64,000 nt of DNA from Aphelocoma coerulescens. Taxonomy: Eukaryota; Chordata; Aves; Passeriformes; Corvidae. How positions within the stretch are numbered: position 1 is the stretch's first letter; each line of letters opens with the position of its first letter. Location: assembly GCF_041296385.1 (NCBI RefSeq), contig NC_091034.1, forward strand, positions 1,996,807-2,060,806. The letters run 5' to 3'. The notes below the pieces were generated by a model. That model made no database searches. It saw nothing but the letters and a program-made list of their open reading frames with translations, and was not told the origin of the DNA. Of the stretch, positions 11,985-23,571 are shown one piece after another. A program made the position numbers and the translations under genes.

Positions 11985-12500
11985 GGCCACCCAAGCTCCC
12001 CAAGAGGGTCCAGCAGGAGCCGGGATGTGGCTGGAATGGCCTTGCCTCTGCCCAGGGTTTTGCAAGAGCTCAGTGGCACATATGGCCCCTTCCCCATCCC
12101 CCTGCGGTGTGAGATTCCGGGTTGCCCTGTCATGTGTTGGCTGCTTTTGCACAGAGCACCTGGGTGTACAGGTGATCCTGAGGCTGATCCCGCCTCTCCT
12201 TGACCTATTCTTCTTTGGGAATAGTGACCTTGCACTCTTCCCCTTGTTTATTTCCCCAGTTCTCTCACTAAGGGAGCATTGGGACTGAGGTGTCTCGTGG
12301 GCATCCTGGCTGGGATGGGGGTGCAGGGAGCTGGTGCTTGACTTTGTGCAGAGATGGCTCAGTCTTGTCCTTTTCCTTCTTCCATGACATGGACTGCAGT
12401 GGCTTGTCCCTTCCTGGGACATCCCAGGTGGAGGCCAGAGCAGAGCAGGAGCACTGCAGTGGCATGGGTGTGGTGTTGGGGCGTGTGGCGGAGCTGGAGG
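11985..12500. repeat. Duplicated block A, copy 2
   Basis: This is the diverged partner of 8640-9180. In unit 2 it is separated from the protease gene by about 2.4 kb, against about 0.5 kb in unit 1. DNA was therefore gained (or lost from unit 1) between the two after duplication. Confidence 0.7.
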
Positions 12501-12769
12501 ACAGTGGGGGCTCAGGGAGAGATGGGGGAATGCTCTTTTGGGGTTACTCCACGGGCCCCACTGCTCATCTCCCCCCTCCTTGTGTTTCAGTGCTGGATGT
12601 CCCTGAGGAGAGCCCGGGATGTGGACTGGCACCGTGTGCCAGGGCCGTGCTTCCCTATGGCTCTGTGCCATCAGCATCAGGATGCTGCTCAGTGTCAGGG
12701 GAGTTCATGTCTCGCAGGTGCCCCGAGCTCTCATTTCCAGGAGTGGGTAAAGACCACTTTTAAGATGTA

Positions 12770-13085
12770 ATTTTTATGTAAGTGATTGTATGAGTACTGA
12801 TATTTCAACAGGGAAGTAAAAGTGATGAACTTCACAAAGTTTTGCTGTATTCTTTTAAACTTCCCCTTATTCTCCCATATTGTTAAATACTTAATAATGG
12901 ACACATCCTATAAAGTGTATATAAGGTGTTACACATTTAACAAAAATAAAGCTTACACTTCTTTAGGTTAACTTGTAGATTTAATGTGTCAGTTACAAAG
13001 TGTATGAAAAGAATATAACAATAATTGACAATTAACATGTAAGTATAACAAATACTCATTAAACTCTATGCAGCCTTAGAGATTA
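12770..13085. other. AT-rich insertion-like segment without genes
   Basis: About 315 bp of strongly AT-rich sequence interrupts GC-rich DNA, with abrupt composition changes at both ends. It has no ORF of note. It could be a remnant of an LTR or other transposable element, but I see no diagnostic ends. Confidence 0.4.
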
Positions 13086-13099
13086 AAAGTCGAGACTGA

Positions 13100-13300
13100 A
13101 GTCACTTGGTTTGTTCAGATGGAGGAGGCTGTGGTCAGACCTGCTGGAGGCTGCAGCTCCTCCCGAGGGGCAGCTCCGATCTCTGCTCTCTGTGACAGGG
13201 ACAGGAGCCGGGGGAACGGCTGGAGCTGTGTCCAAGGAAAGACTGGATGTTAGAAAAAGGTTCTTCACCCAGAGGGACCACAACTCTCCACCTCCTCCTG
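13100..13300 (+). repeat. CR1-like fragment, sense
   Basis: Text around 13150-13285 ('gctgtgtccaaggaaagac' and 'gttcttcacccagaggga') matches the internal 3' region of GC-rich avian CR1 copies in the forward direction. The copy is short and degraded. Confidence 0.6.
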
Positions 13301-14430
13301 GGCAAGGGGACACTGGTTGTTGGGGTGACACCCACTGCAGGGGAGTGCCCATGGCTGGCTGGGTGGGGCAGGGCTGATGCCCCAGCACAGGGGCTTGTGG
13401 CACTCTGGGGCCTTGCCCAGGGCTCTTGTGTCCACCAAACCCCCTCAGAGGATGGGACACAATGGACAGGCACACATACAACAGGCTGTGACACCAAGGT
13501 CCTGCGCTCCCAGCCCCAACAACCGTCCCCATGGGACATGTGTGTGCACACAGAGGGGACGGGCACCCCACATTGCCCAGCTTCCCATGGACAGCCTGGA
13601 ACTCTCCATCCACGACAGCAGATCCTGCTGCCAATCCCATGCCAATGTCCCGAGCACCTGGCCCCATCCTGCTGTGCAGAGTAGCCACCTCTACACATCA
13701 TCTGACTGGCAGGCCTTTATTGCCTTTGGGGTGATCCCTACAGTTCCTTTGCCATAGCACATTTCCTGTCCATCCAAACCATTTCCCTTCCCGCACCCCT
13801 CTTCACCTGCTAAATCTTTGGTCAGGCTGATGAGTGCCAGAGGGTCCCTGGAGAGTCCCCATGTGGCTCACACAGTGCCAGGGCTCGTGCTGGCACTCCC
13901 AGGCCCGGTGCAGGTGCCAGTGTTGCTCTCTGGGCTGGTGATGGTGCTGCTCAGCACTCCAGTGGCACCACAGCTCCTAAACCAGGCACCGTCCATCACG
14001 TCCCCCACCGAGCTTGAGGTGCTGCCGTCCGTCCCTGCTCCTTCTCCTCCTCCTCACTCCGCAAGGATCCCGGCTGGGATGATGGTGTGGTGGATGGTTC
14101 TGCTCAGGGGCTCATGGTGCAGCACCCACCCCCACCTCCTGGCCAGCCCCTTCACACCTGCTCCCACCCACATGCTGCCTTCTTCCTGAAAAGTTTCCCT
14201 ATCTCCCCAGGGCAGCCCTGGCTCCTCCTGGGAACCCCACAGCTGGGGGTCCTGTCAGCTGCCCACTGCCCACCTTGTTCCTCCAGCCACCACAGAAGGA
14301 GATCCGTGATGCTCCACTCCTGGGCCACGTCACAGGTCCTGGAGATGGAGCTGGCAGTGCCATACAGATCCCAAGGGCTCTGCCTCCAACGGAGTTCCTG
14401 CAGGCACCCCGACCCCTCCCAAACCAGTCA
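13300..14430. other. Intergenic DNA, no recognised feature
   Basis: GC-rich, C-biased DNA between the two protease genes. I see no exon with plausible splice sites, no known repeat and no RNA gene. The final part (about 14440-14895) aligns with the 3' flank of copy 1 (about 9200-9673) at moderate identity. Confidence 0.5.
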
Positions 14431-14895
14431 GACTCTCTCAAGTCCCCCAAAGCCAACCTGGTTCCCTCAAGACCCCCACTGAAAGTCAGCTGCCCTCATC
14501 TAGGCAGTGCCAATGAGGTTCCCTAAAGCACCCTGGGAGCTACCAAGTGTTCTAGATTGTCCCCAAGGGCCAGCTGGGTTCCCTGGAGCTCCCCTGAACA
14601 ACCTGGATAGACCCCAGCCCCTCTCCCATCAAACCTCGAGCCCCTTGGCTCAGCCACGGCATCAGGACCAGAAGCATCTTGCAGGATGTACCCGACAGCC
14701 TCCCCAGGGCCCTGCCCAACCCCACTGCACAACAGGGAAACCTTCCCCGGCACACAAGCAGGACGTTGGCATCACCAGACCCAGCCCTGGATGTGCATCC
14801 CCAGCCCCACCACAGCCCCCCACAAAAAGAACCAGTGAGGCCAGCTCAGCACTTTCGCTTTTATCTTGGTCAACAGTTGTATCTCCACGTGCTGC

Positions 14896-16764
14896 GTCCT
14901 CAGTTCGCACTTATTTTCTGCCAAAGACAAGACACGAGAGGCTCATGGTGAGACCCCTGGCAGGGCAGAGGCAGCGTGGCCAACCCCCTGCATGGGGGCA
15001 GAGGAAGGGGCACCCACCTCGTTGATCCAGTCGATGTAGGCGGACACCCGGGTGAAGACCGTCGGCTTCCTGATCATGTTGCAGCTCAAGCCGGAGCCAA
15101 AGCTGACGATGCCCTCCACCTCCCAGATGCCATCGTCGCGCTGGCAGTTCAGGGGGCCGCCGGAATCGCCCTGCGTGGAGAGATGCTCTGTACCACTGCT
15201 CCTGGGCCAGCACACCCCTCATCCCTCCTGGGCCTCCACCACCACGGCTCCATCCCTCTCCTCCCAGGGCCCACGGTTCCGCACCACTTGGACACCCACC
15301 GCGCCGCAGTGGTGACACTCACGTTGCATCCAGAGACGACGCCGTCACCGCCGGCGCACACCATGGTGGTGCGCACGCTGCTGCCCCACCAGTTCCACTG
15401 GGAGCAGGTCTCGTAGTCCACCACGGGCAGCAGAGCCTGCTGCAGGACGTCAGCCAGGGGCCCGTTGGCTGCAAGGACAGTCACACCTCACACCCTGCAC
15501 ACACACCCCTTTCCTGGGGACCCCCTGGCCACCCTCCTGGGGACCCTCTGCTTACTCCTGATGCGTCCCCAGCCGGTGACGTAGCAGGGGTAGTCGTTGG
15601 GCAGGATCTTGTCAGCGTCCGGCAGGCAGGCGGCACGGATGGTGTCACTCTCCTGCACCTCCTCTGCCAGCTTGATCAGGGCAATGTCGTTGCTACAGGG
15701 GGACACGGACCATGAGGATGTGGTCCCCAGCTTTGTTGCCCCCCACCCACTCCCAGACACATCCCATCCCGTACATGATGAGGAGGGAGTTCCATTGCTC
15801 ATGGACGATCGTCTTCTCCACACTCACGGCCACAGAACCGGGCTCGTCATCCACACTCAGGTCCTGCTTGCCCAGCACCACACGGTAGGTCATGGAAGAG
15901 CTGCCAGGGAGAGAGAGGGCATGTCAGTCCCCACAGATATCTTACCTCCATGGCACAGATCCCCCCAGCACCCCAACACCCACCTGATGCAGTGGGCGGC
16001 CGTCAGCACCCACTGGGGGGCAATCAGGGTCCCGCCACAAGTGTGGTACCAAGACCCAGAGAGGCTGTACTGCAGCGAGATCTGCGAGGGCAGAGGCACA
16101 GGGTCAGAGCAGGACTGTCCCCCTCCCTGTCCCCCTCCCTGTCCCCATGCCCGTCCCTGTGCCCCCTTACCTGCCATGGCCAGCTGTGGGCTACGGCGTC
16201 TTCACCGCCCACCACGCGGGAGCCCAGCTGTGGCGGCACGGCCGGCTGGCCGCATCCATAGGCTGTGTGGCACCCGGCAAAGGGACATCAGAGGCTGCCT
16301 GCGCCCATGCCCAGGGCCACGGCAGGCCCCACGGTCCTGTCCCCGCTGCCCCGAGCCCTCCCCATGCCCTGCACCCACCGTAGCCCAGCAGCACGACGAG
16401 ACAGACGGCTCCCAGCATGGTTGTGCTGACCAAAGGTGCTGCGGTGGGGCCGCTCACCCCTCTTATGGTGTCCGCACTGCCAGGGACCTTGGAGTGGCCT
16501 CGCCTGCCGCTGACATGTGGGGACTGTCCCACGCTGGGGGCACAGGGGCTCCTCAGCCCCATTGCCCCATCTTATCGCACTCACCGTTCCACCTGGGAAC
16601 GGCCACATCTGCCCGTTGTGTGCTGGCACCATGCTGGGACACGGCGGGGACACCTGGCCCTGCTCTTGGAATACCTCCTGGGGCACAGCTGGTGGGCAGC
16701 CCCCCACCCACGATGCCATCAGTGAGGTGCTGCCCCCAACCCTGAGCACCAACTGCCCCAGGAC
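14896..16764 (-). repeat. Homogenised duplication block, copy 2 (1,869 bp)
   Basis: Partner of 9674-11542, co-linear and without indels. At the high end the copies diverge immediately after 'ctgccccaggac'. At the low end they diverge before 'gtcctcagttcgcac'. Outside these points only patchy homology remains. Confidence 0.9.
14900..16418 (-). CDS. CTRC: Chymotrypsin C / elastase-2-type pancreatic serine protease, copy 2
   Basis: Eight coding exons (16379-16418, 16171-16262, 15984-16081, 15775-15900, 15556-15692, 15323-15468, 15018-15170, 14900-14917) encode a protein identical to copy 1. It has the same signal peptide, the same Arg29-Val30 activation site and the same His74, Asp121 and Ser216 triad. 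It is the copy nearer EFHD2, the position held by CTRC in mammals, while copy 1 is in the CELA2 position. Because coding sequence, introns and proximal promoter are shared, both should be expressed similarly unless distal elements differ. The family symbol is uncertain for the same reason as copy 1. A false duplication in the assembly cannot be excluded from sequence alone. Confidence 0.85.
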
Positions 16765-17112
16765 ACTGCCCTCCTCATACCAGCACACCCCCAGGCAAAA
16801 GGTCCCCTTATCTCACTCTTGATGTGGCCAAGACCAGCCAAAACCCCACGGGTGCCACAGGGTGGGACAGGCGCAGGTGTCAGCAGCATTGCCGATGGCT
16901 TTCGAGAGCCCCCACACTCCAATCAGGTCTCTGCTGCTTCCCACGCCAATGAGCCACGGCTCATCCCTGTTCAGTGCCACCATCTGCGGTGGCAACCGGG
17001 TGCCCACGGTCACACCCCACTCCCCAGATTCCTTCCCCCCACCCCAGCTCCCGCCACAGACATGCCCATCCCACAGCTGCACCCCAGCAACCAGCACTTA
17101 AGAAATATAATA

Positions 17113-17415
17113 TTTATTTGGGATTAAATTAAAAAAAACATAACACACCCCCTATACCATCACTTGGGGGACACTGTGGGACAGATGTGGGTCTTTACAG
17201 CCACCCACAAACACGAGAGCCTCAGTGACCAATGGCAACCACTCGTGGCCACCACGCTCATCCTGCCAGGCTGAACACAACATGAAGAAACATAATACAG
17301 CCCCATGAGCCAGCAGCTGCCTTTCTGTACGTCTTTGACCAAAATAAAGAGAGACACAGCTCCTGGGGGGCTCCATGCCAGCGGGGTGGGTGAGTGGGCA
17401 CCCACCCCCCAGCAC

Positions 17416-17446
<31 letters not shown>

Positions 17447-17949
17447 CCCCTCTACCAGCACCCGATCCTTGCCATGGCTTTTATCACTGGTGTCACACAT
17501 AGCAATACCAACAGACACCAAGCCAGCATGGCCACCACGACACCCATCATGGCCACCTGGGCAAGCCCCCACCCTGCAAACCTCCCAGTGCACTCACAAC
17601 ACACAACAGTCCGGGCACAGGTGTCCCAGGGATAGGCATTCTGGACGTGGCTCCCCTGGGACTCAGCAGCAGCAACCCCCGGTGCAGCTGCGGGCAGGGA
17701 ACAGGGTGGGGGGCACACTGGGGAGGTGGGGGGCATGAACAACACCTACAGACACCACAGCAAGAGGGGAGGGGGGAGCTGGGGCTGAGCAGGCTGTGCC
17801 AGCAAGGTGGGTGCTGTGCCGAGCACACGCCGGGATCCTGCCGGCAGCCCAGGTGGCACACGGCTCGGGCATCGCTCCCAGCGCGGCTGGCACGTGGCAC
17901 AGGCAGCACTGCCAGCCTGGGCACCGCTGACCAGTCCTGCCTGGCCCCG
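17113..17949 (-). other. EFHD2: EFHD2 3' UTR with poly(A) signal
   Basis: Downstream of the EFHD2 stop on the minus strand, the first canonical AATAAA is at 17118-17113. This gives a 3' UTR of about 0.84 kb. It includes a (CA)n microsatellite at about 17417-17445. Confidence 0.6.
17417..17445. repeat. (CA)n microsatellite
   Basis: About 13-14 uninterrupted CA dinucleotides lie within the inferred EFHD2 3' UTR. Confidence 0.95.
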
Positions 17950-20900
17950 TCACTGCGTGAAGGTGGACTGCAGCTCCTTGAAGGCCGCCTTCCTCTGCTT
18001 CAGCTCTTCTGCCTGCTTCTTCTTCTCCTCCTGCTCTGCCTTGATCTCCTCCTCAAACCTGCTGGCTTCGTTGATGGCCTGTGCCTGAGCATGGAAATGT
18101 CCAGCTGTGACCTCTGCCAAGCTCTCCTGCCCACCCCAACATCTCCACCTCCTGCCCACCCAGCACCAAACTGCCCTCACGCATCGCCATCCTGCAGCTG
18201 AGTATCCTGAGCGCTGCCTCACCTTGGCCTCAAAGAAGTTCTTGGCACCTTTCACTCCCTCTGTGGAGACATCGATCTCGGAGAGCCGGGCCAGGGCGTG
18301 CAGCCCACTGTCCTCCTGCAGCTCGCCCGCTGCTGCCTTCCGGAAAATCAGCAGGAACTGTGGGGGGAGATGGTAGCATTGGCTCCCTGAAGACCCTAGA
18401 GCCACCACAGCCACTGCCCACCTTCTCACCAGCACCAACAGTGGCTGGGGACATCTCCCTGCTGGTGTGGAGCCTCCTAGCCCCTTACCCCTCACCTCTC
18501 GAAAGCTGAGCTTGCTGTCCAGGTCTTCATCCACCTCCTTAATCATGTTCTTCAGTCCCAGGTGTGTCTGTGGAGCCCCCAGCTTCTCCATCATCAGCTT
18601 CAGCTCCATCAGGTCAATGAAGCCATCTTTCCCTGCATCATACCTGCAGGATGGAGGCACGATCCTGACACATCACCTTGGGGTGCAGAGCCCACACAGC
18701 CCCCACACTGACCCCCAGCAGCAGACCCTGAGTGCTCTCACTGGCTGAGAAGCAGAGGGATCAGCAAGGCCTTGGGCACTGATGGTGTCCGGCAGCTTTC
18801 CAGACCACAGGGAAGCTGCTGCTGAACCACTAACAACCCCCCGGAGCATTCTCCAGGGTCATGCCCGTTTCCGTGTGGCACTTGGCAGGAGAACCTGCCA
18901 GGATACTGCCAAGCCTGCTGCCAGCTCCCTCTGCCAGGAGCCTGAGCACATGCTCCCCTTGGCTGCAGCACGGGATAACAGGCCATGGGGCTAAGCCCAC
19001 CAGGCACTGCTCCCCATGTCACCACCTCCTCCTCACTATGACACCTCCAGGTGACCCACCCTCACTGCCCAGAGCCTGTGCCATCCATACTCCACCCCTG
19101 GCCAGGTGCCTGGGCTTGGCTGAGAGCTCTGGGCACAGCTCTGCTCACTGATGCTACCTACGGACCTCTCAGGAATGCCCCTCCTCAGACTCCTGCCTGT
19201 GGCTGTGCCTCAGTCCCCTCCAGCTTCCCCGCAGCCGCGCCGCTGCCTGCTCCCCTGCCCGCGCACCGTGGGCTGTGCTGGCGGCACGCTGGCGTGGCAC
19301 AGCGCGATCTCCACGGGGAGCCAGCACGGAGCCACGCTTTGTACGGCTCCACACGTTGTAGGTGGGCAGCTACACACTGCACCCGTTGTGACAGAGGTTT
19401 TTTTTTCTATCTTGTCACTGCAGCAGCCACGAAGAGCCCCGGCTCCCCATGCCGCAGGTCCGTGACTCATCTGTACCTTCTGTGCTGCTCTCTGCTCTGT
19501 GTCTCCAGCAGCACCTTCCTGATCTGCCAGGGACCCCAAAATGGTCCTGCTCACGCCTGCCTACTGCTGCCATCACCCTCAGAGTGGGGCTGTGGACACA
19601 GACCACACATGATTTTTGCCTCCAATACCTCTCTTGGGGCATAGGATCATAGAATCATGGAATGGTTTGGGTTAGAAGAGACTTTAAAGACCATCTTGTT
19701 CCACCCCCTGCCATCGGCAGAGACACCTTCCACTATCCCAGATTACTCCAAGCCCTGTCCAACCTGGTCTGGAACACTTCCAGGGATGTGGCAGCCACAG
19801 ATTCTCTGTGTACCCTGTGCCAGGGCCTTACCACTCTCACAGGGATGAACTTCCTCCCAGTCTCCAAACTAACCCTGCCCTCTGTCACTTTTGAAGACTT
19901 TCCCTCCTGTCCTGTCACTCCATGCCCTTGTCCAAAGTCCTTCCCCATCCTGCATCACACAGACCTTCTCTGCAAGGGGTGAGTTGCCCAGCCTGGCTTT
20001 CCCACTTCATCCCATGCAAGCCACCTCCCCAGATGCAGGGCACTTCCTTGCTCTCAATTCTCTCTGGTTTTTTGGGATGCCAGCATCCTGCACCTCCCAA
20101 GGGGCACCATCTCCCCTGTGCAGACCCAAAACCCTTCCACGCATCGCTTTATCCTCTACCGCCGGATTGTCACATCCCGAGGACAGTGTGGCAGGGCTCT
20201 GTTCCAGAGCATCCTTCCCTCGGGAGACCCCCCGGCTCCCAAACCTCCCCAGCGGCCCGCAGCCCCGGCGCTGCTCCTTTCGCTGCAGCGAGACGCCGCA
20301 GCTGTCAGGGCAAACACGTCTGCTCCGCACGCCGCTCCCTCGCCTGCGCGGCGCCGACACCCGCCCCGCCATCTGCGCCCGGAGCACCCACGGCACGGCC
20401 ACCCATCGCCTCCGGCACCGGGACCTGCCACTGTCCCCCCGCGGACCCCGAGCACGCTGCCCCCGCCGCAGGCTCCCTTCTGCTGCAGTGCCCGGCTCGC
20501 AGCAACCTGCGCGCCTGGCTCGCTGCCATGTGCTGGCGGTGGGTGACAGCCCCCCAGCAAGGCACGGGGAACAGGGAGGCTCCGTGCACCGCCAGGGCTG
20601 CTGACAGGGTGTGCCTGCACCCTACGCAGCCCCTCAGCCTCGTGTTTCGGCGGTCGCTGCCTCCAGCTCCTCGCTTCCTCCACCCCCCGCTCGTGTCCGA
20701 GCGAGACCACCCAGGACGCCGATGCGGATCCGCCCCCCGGTGCCAGACGGGATGAGGGGCACTGGCATGTCGCAGCCAAGCCTTCCTTCGCCTGTACCAC
20801 ATCTCCGCGCTTTCCGGAGTCCCACTGTCTCCACGCCTCCCGCACAAAGCAGCCAGCGCGCCGCGGGATCCATGGGGATGCTCCGGGCTGTCCCGTTTGC

Positions 20901-21892
20901 CCCTGGCTACTCCCGCGCATTCCAGCGTGACCACGCTTGGAGTCACCCCGACTTCTGGCTCCCCCTGGAAATTTCCAGGGCTGGAGGCACGCTGCCAGCT
21001 CCCCCCCTTCCCAGGGGCCGGGGACCGAGCTCGTGCTCCGAGTCACGCTCCGCCACGCGTGGTGGCACGCAGCGAGGGCAGGGATGCTGAGGACACGCCA
21101 GCCTGGCCTCTGCGGCCCCGGGGGCTGCAGGGGTGTGGGATCCCTCGGTGATGCGGCAGAGGGAATGTGGGGGTCCCCGGTCCCCGCTTTCAGCCCCCTG
21201 TCTCTGGTCTCAGCACCAGGGTACCCTCTCCTGGGGGACAGGAGGTTCTTTCTGCAAGAATTTAGGGCGCACAGGAACGTCTCCTGCAAGGAGCTGGGAG
21301 AAGGTGTCCCCGGCACCAATCTTGTGAGGGGTTTTGGGAGGAGAGGGGCGTCCCTGGCATCCCTCCTGAGAGGGGTAGGAGGGGGATCCCTCCTACAAGG
21401 AATTGGAGGTGCCCTGACATCCCTGCTGCACTCAGCTGGGGCGGGGGAGTCTCCGACAAGGAGCCGGAGGATCCATCCCGCAAGAGGCTTGGGTGCATGG
21501 GGGTCCCTCTCGCAAGGAATAGGGGGGTCCCGCCCCCAGGCACGGGGCGGCAGGCGCTGAGGCATCTGCCCTGCCAGAAGCAGGGATGCCGGGGATGCAG
21601 GAACCGGGATGTCGTGGGTGCGGGATGCCCGGGGTCCCCCGTCCGCCCCGGCGCTGCCACCCGGGGACCCCCCTCTCCCTGCGCCCCACACTCACTGTCG
21701 GAAGAGCCGTTCCATGTCGCGGAGCTGCCGCCGGGAGAACTCGCGGAACTCCCCAGCGGGGCTGAAGACGCGGCGGCCGCCGCCCCCGGGCGAGCCCTCG
21801 CCCACTGCCCGCCCCGCGGGGCTGCCCGGCGCCGGTCCCGGCCGCGGTCCCCGGCCCCGCCGCCCCTCCGGCTCCTCCGCCGCCGCCGCCAT
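17950..21892 (-). CDS. EFHD2: EF-hand domain family member D2 (swiprosin-1)
   Basis: Four minus-strand coding exons (21696-21892, 18496-18643, 18223-18357, 17950-18084) join in phase to about 204 aa. Two canonical 12-residue EF-hand loops are present at residues 68-79 (starting DAGKDG) and 104-115 (starting DEDLDS). A C-terminal basic/acidic coiled coil of about 40 residues ends QSTFTQ. The family acts as a cytosolic Ca2+-dependent actin and signalling adaptor. The first EF-hand exon starts right after the conserved helix with EFREFSRRQLRDMERLF. The N-terminal 45 residues are Gly/Pro/Arg-rich and lack the leucine-rich block seen in mammalian EFHD2 (human about 240 aa). The ATG at 21892 has a strong GCC ATGG context. 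An upstream in-frame Met at 22144 gives no family similarity. The core identification is secure; the exact N-terminus is less so. Confidence 0.94.
19640..19965 (-). repeat. CR1 3'-end, antisense, EFHD2 intron 1
   Basis: The reverse complement of the CR1 tail starts at 'atcatagaatcatggaatgg' and continues through the 'tcactccatgcccttgtcc' block. Confidence 0.9.
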
Positions 21893-22150
21893 GGTGCGGT
21901 GCCCGGATGGCCGCGCCGCTCCGCCCCGCTCCGCCCCGGGGCCGGGCTGCGGCCCCCCGGCTCCCTTGCCCGCCCCGGGGGGCTCTGGCTGCCCGCCCCC
22001 GTCGGCGCATCGCCGTCCCCTCGGACCGCCCCGCCGGCCCGACCGCGCCAGCCCGGCTCCCGCACCGACACCGGAGGGGTCCCCTCCCCGCCGCCCTCCA
22101 TCAGGCATCACCGTCCCTTCAGACCCCCTCCCCTCCACCGGCAACGCCGG
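20240..22150. promoter_or_regulatory. CpG island spanning EFHD2 exon 1 and promoter
   Basis: A long GC- and CpG-dense interval surrounds the EFHD2 start codon and extends into intron 1. Long open frames here (for example 20156-21691 on the minus strand) are a by-product of the composition. Confidence 0.7.
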
Positions 22151-22224
22151 CAGGTCTCATCCATCCCCCGGTGGGATCAACCCGGGATGATCCTTAGGGT
22201 CCGGCATCACCAGTGGGTCCCATA

Positions 22225-22300
22225 GCCTGATGGGATCCCTTCCGGAACATCTTTAGGGTCCCTTTCAACCCAAACCAACCCACGATTTCATGAATCCATA
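22225..22300 (+). repeat. Short CR1 tail fragment
   Basis: 'tctttagggtccctttcaac' followed by 'ccaaaccaacccacgat' resembles the CR1 3' terminus in sense orientation. It is very short, between EFHD2 and FHAD1. The rest of 22.3-23.57 kb shows no recognisable gene. Confidence 0.5.
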
Positions 22301-23571
22301 GGCTCGAAGGAGGGTAAGGGGAGTCTGGTGCACTCACAGCCACCTGTGCTATGGCCATCTCCATCCATTCCTGACCCAGAGTTTGCCAAAGGTGGCATGG
22401 GGAGGACACAGAGTCACGGAGCAGCCCAACACCTCCAGATACACCTGCAGAGGATGCCCACAGCGGCAGCATCTTTAACCTACACAGGTATACAAGGTCA
22501 TGCCTTGCCCCAAAGTAAACCCAGGCATTCAGACGGGGAAGCATGCAGCTTCTCCCGGCACAGGGAGCAGGAAAACCAATTAGCCACACCAATTAGCAGA
22601 GCCCCACAGCACTGCTATTGCCATTAGGGATCGGCCACTGCGCACACATGGGTGCTTCGCATGCCCAGAGACGATGCAGCCCTGCATCAGCCCGCTGCAG
22701 CCCTCCGTACTGCTTCCAGACCTTTTTGATCCTATTAAAAAATAAAGACCAAAAATCCCCAGTGGGGCTTTGCTCACATCCAAATTATCCTCGGCTGAAG
22801 AGGTCTGCAGAGGACTCGGCACACAGGCTGCTCCGAGCGATGCCGAGGCGAAGCGGCTGCAGGGATGATGTGCTGGAGCTGCCTGTTGCCTACAGGGACC
22901 CCCCCTCCCCAAAACACTGCTACTCCCCAAAATCTTGCTAATGCCAAGAATCAGTAAGTGACCCTGTGCCATCACTGTGTCCCAACCCACCACGTCGCTC
23001 TCATCTCCCCAGCTTCTCCTCATGCTGCTGCTGTACTGGTGTGGCTCACATAGGTTCTCTTCTTCCCCCTTCCCAGGTGGAAGGTCCAGCATTCCTGGGA
23101 GGCTCCAAGAATTCCAGAATTCCATACTACATCGTGCCTTATGTTCCAGTCCCGCTGTGACACGATGGGGACTAGAGGACATGGGAGTTTCAAGAGATTT
23201 TTCAAGCCATGTCAGCCTCATGTGCTCGAGGCCACTTCAGCAAGGACAGGACACACCCCCCACAAGTGACTTCACACGTCACTGGCTGTATTCACACGCA
23301 CAAATATACATCCACATGTGTATGCTGGACGACATCCTCACCAAGTTTTGCACTGCCATAAATCCCACCACGCTCTATGGGACACGGACTGTGGGAAAAC
23401 AAGGTCCTACACTGTACAGTCGCACCAGTGTGCCCAGGAGCTATGGGATACAAACAGGAGCTCCTCAAAATGCACCCACACCTCATGCCACATCCACCCT
23501 CACAGAGTCCACAGCGATGGCCTGTTCCTACTGCAGACCACCACCTAGTGAAGGTCCCCATGGTGTGTCTC

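Noticed and set aside
11832..12677. 281-codon minus-strand ORF resembling the frame at 8528-9147
   Set aside because: The resemblance follows from the duplicated DNA block A. The aligned frames contain indels, and there is no domain, splice context or family match.
20156..21691. 511-codon minus-strand ORF in the EFHD2 first intron
   Set aside because: It is open because of CpG-island composition, and contains the reverse complement of intronic sequence between real EFHD2 exons. No known domain.
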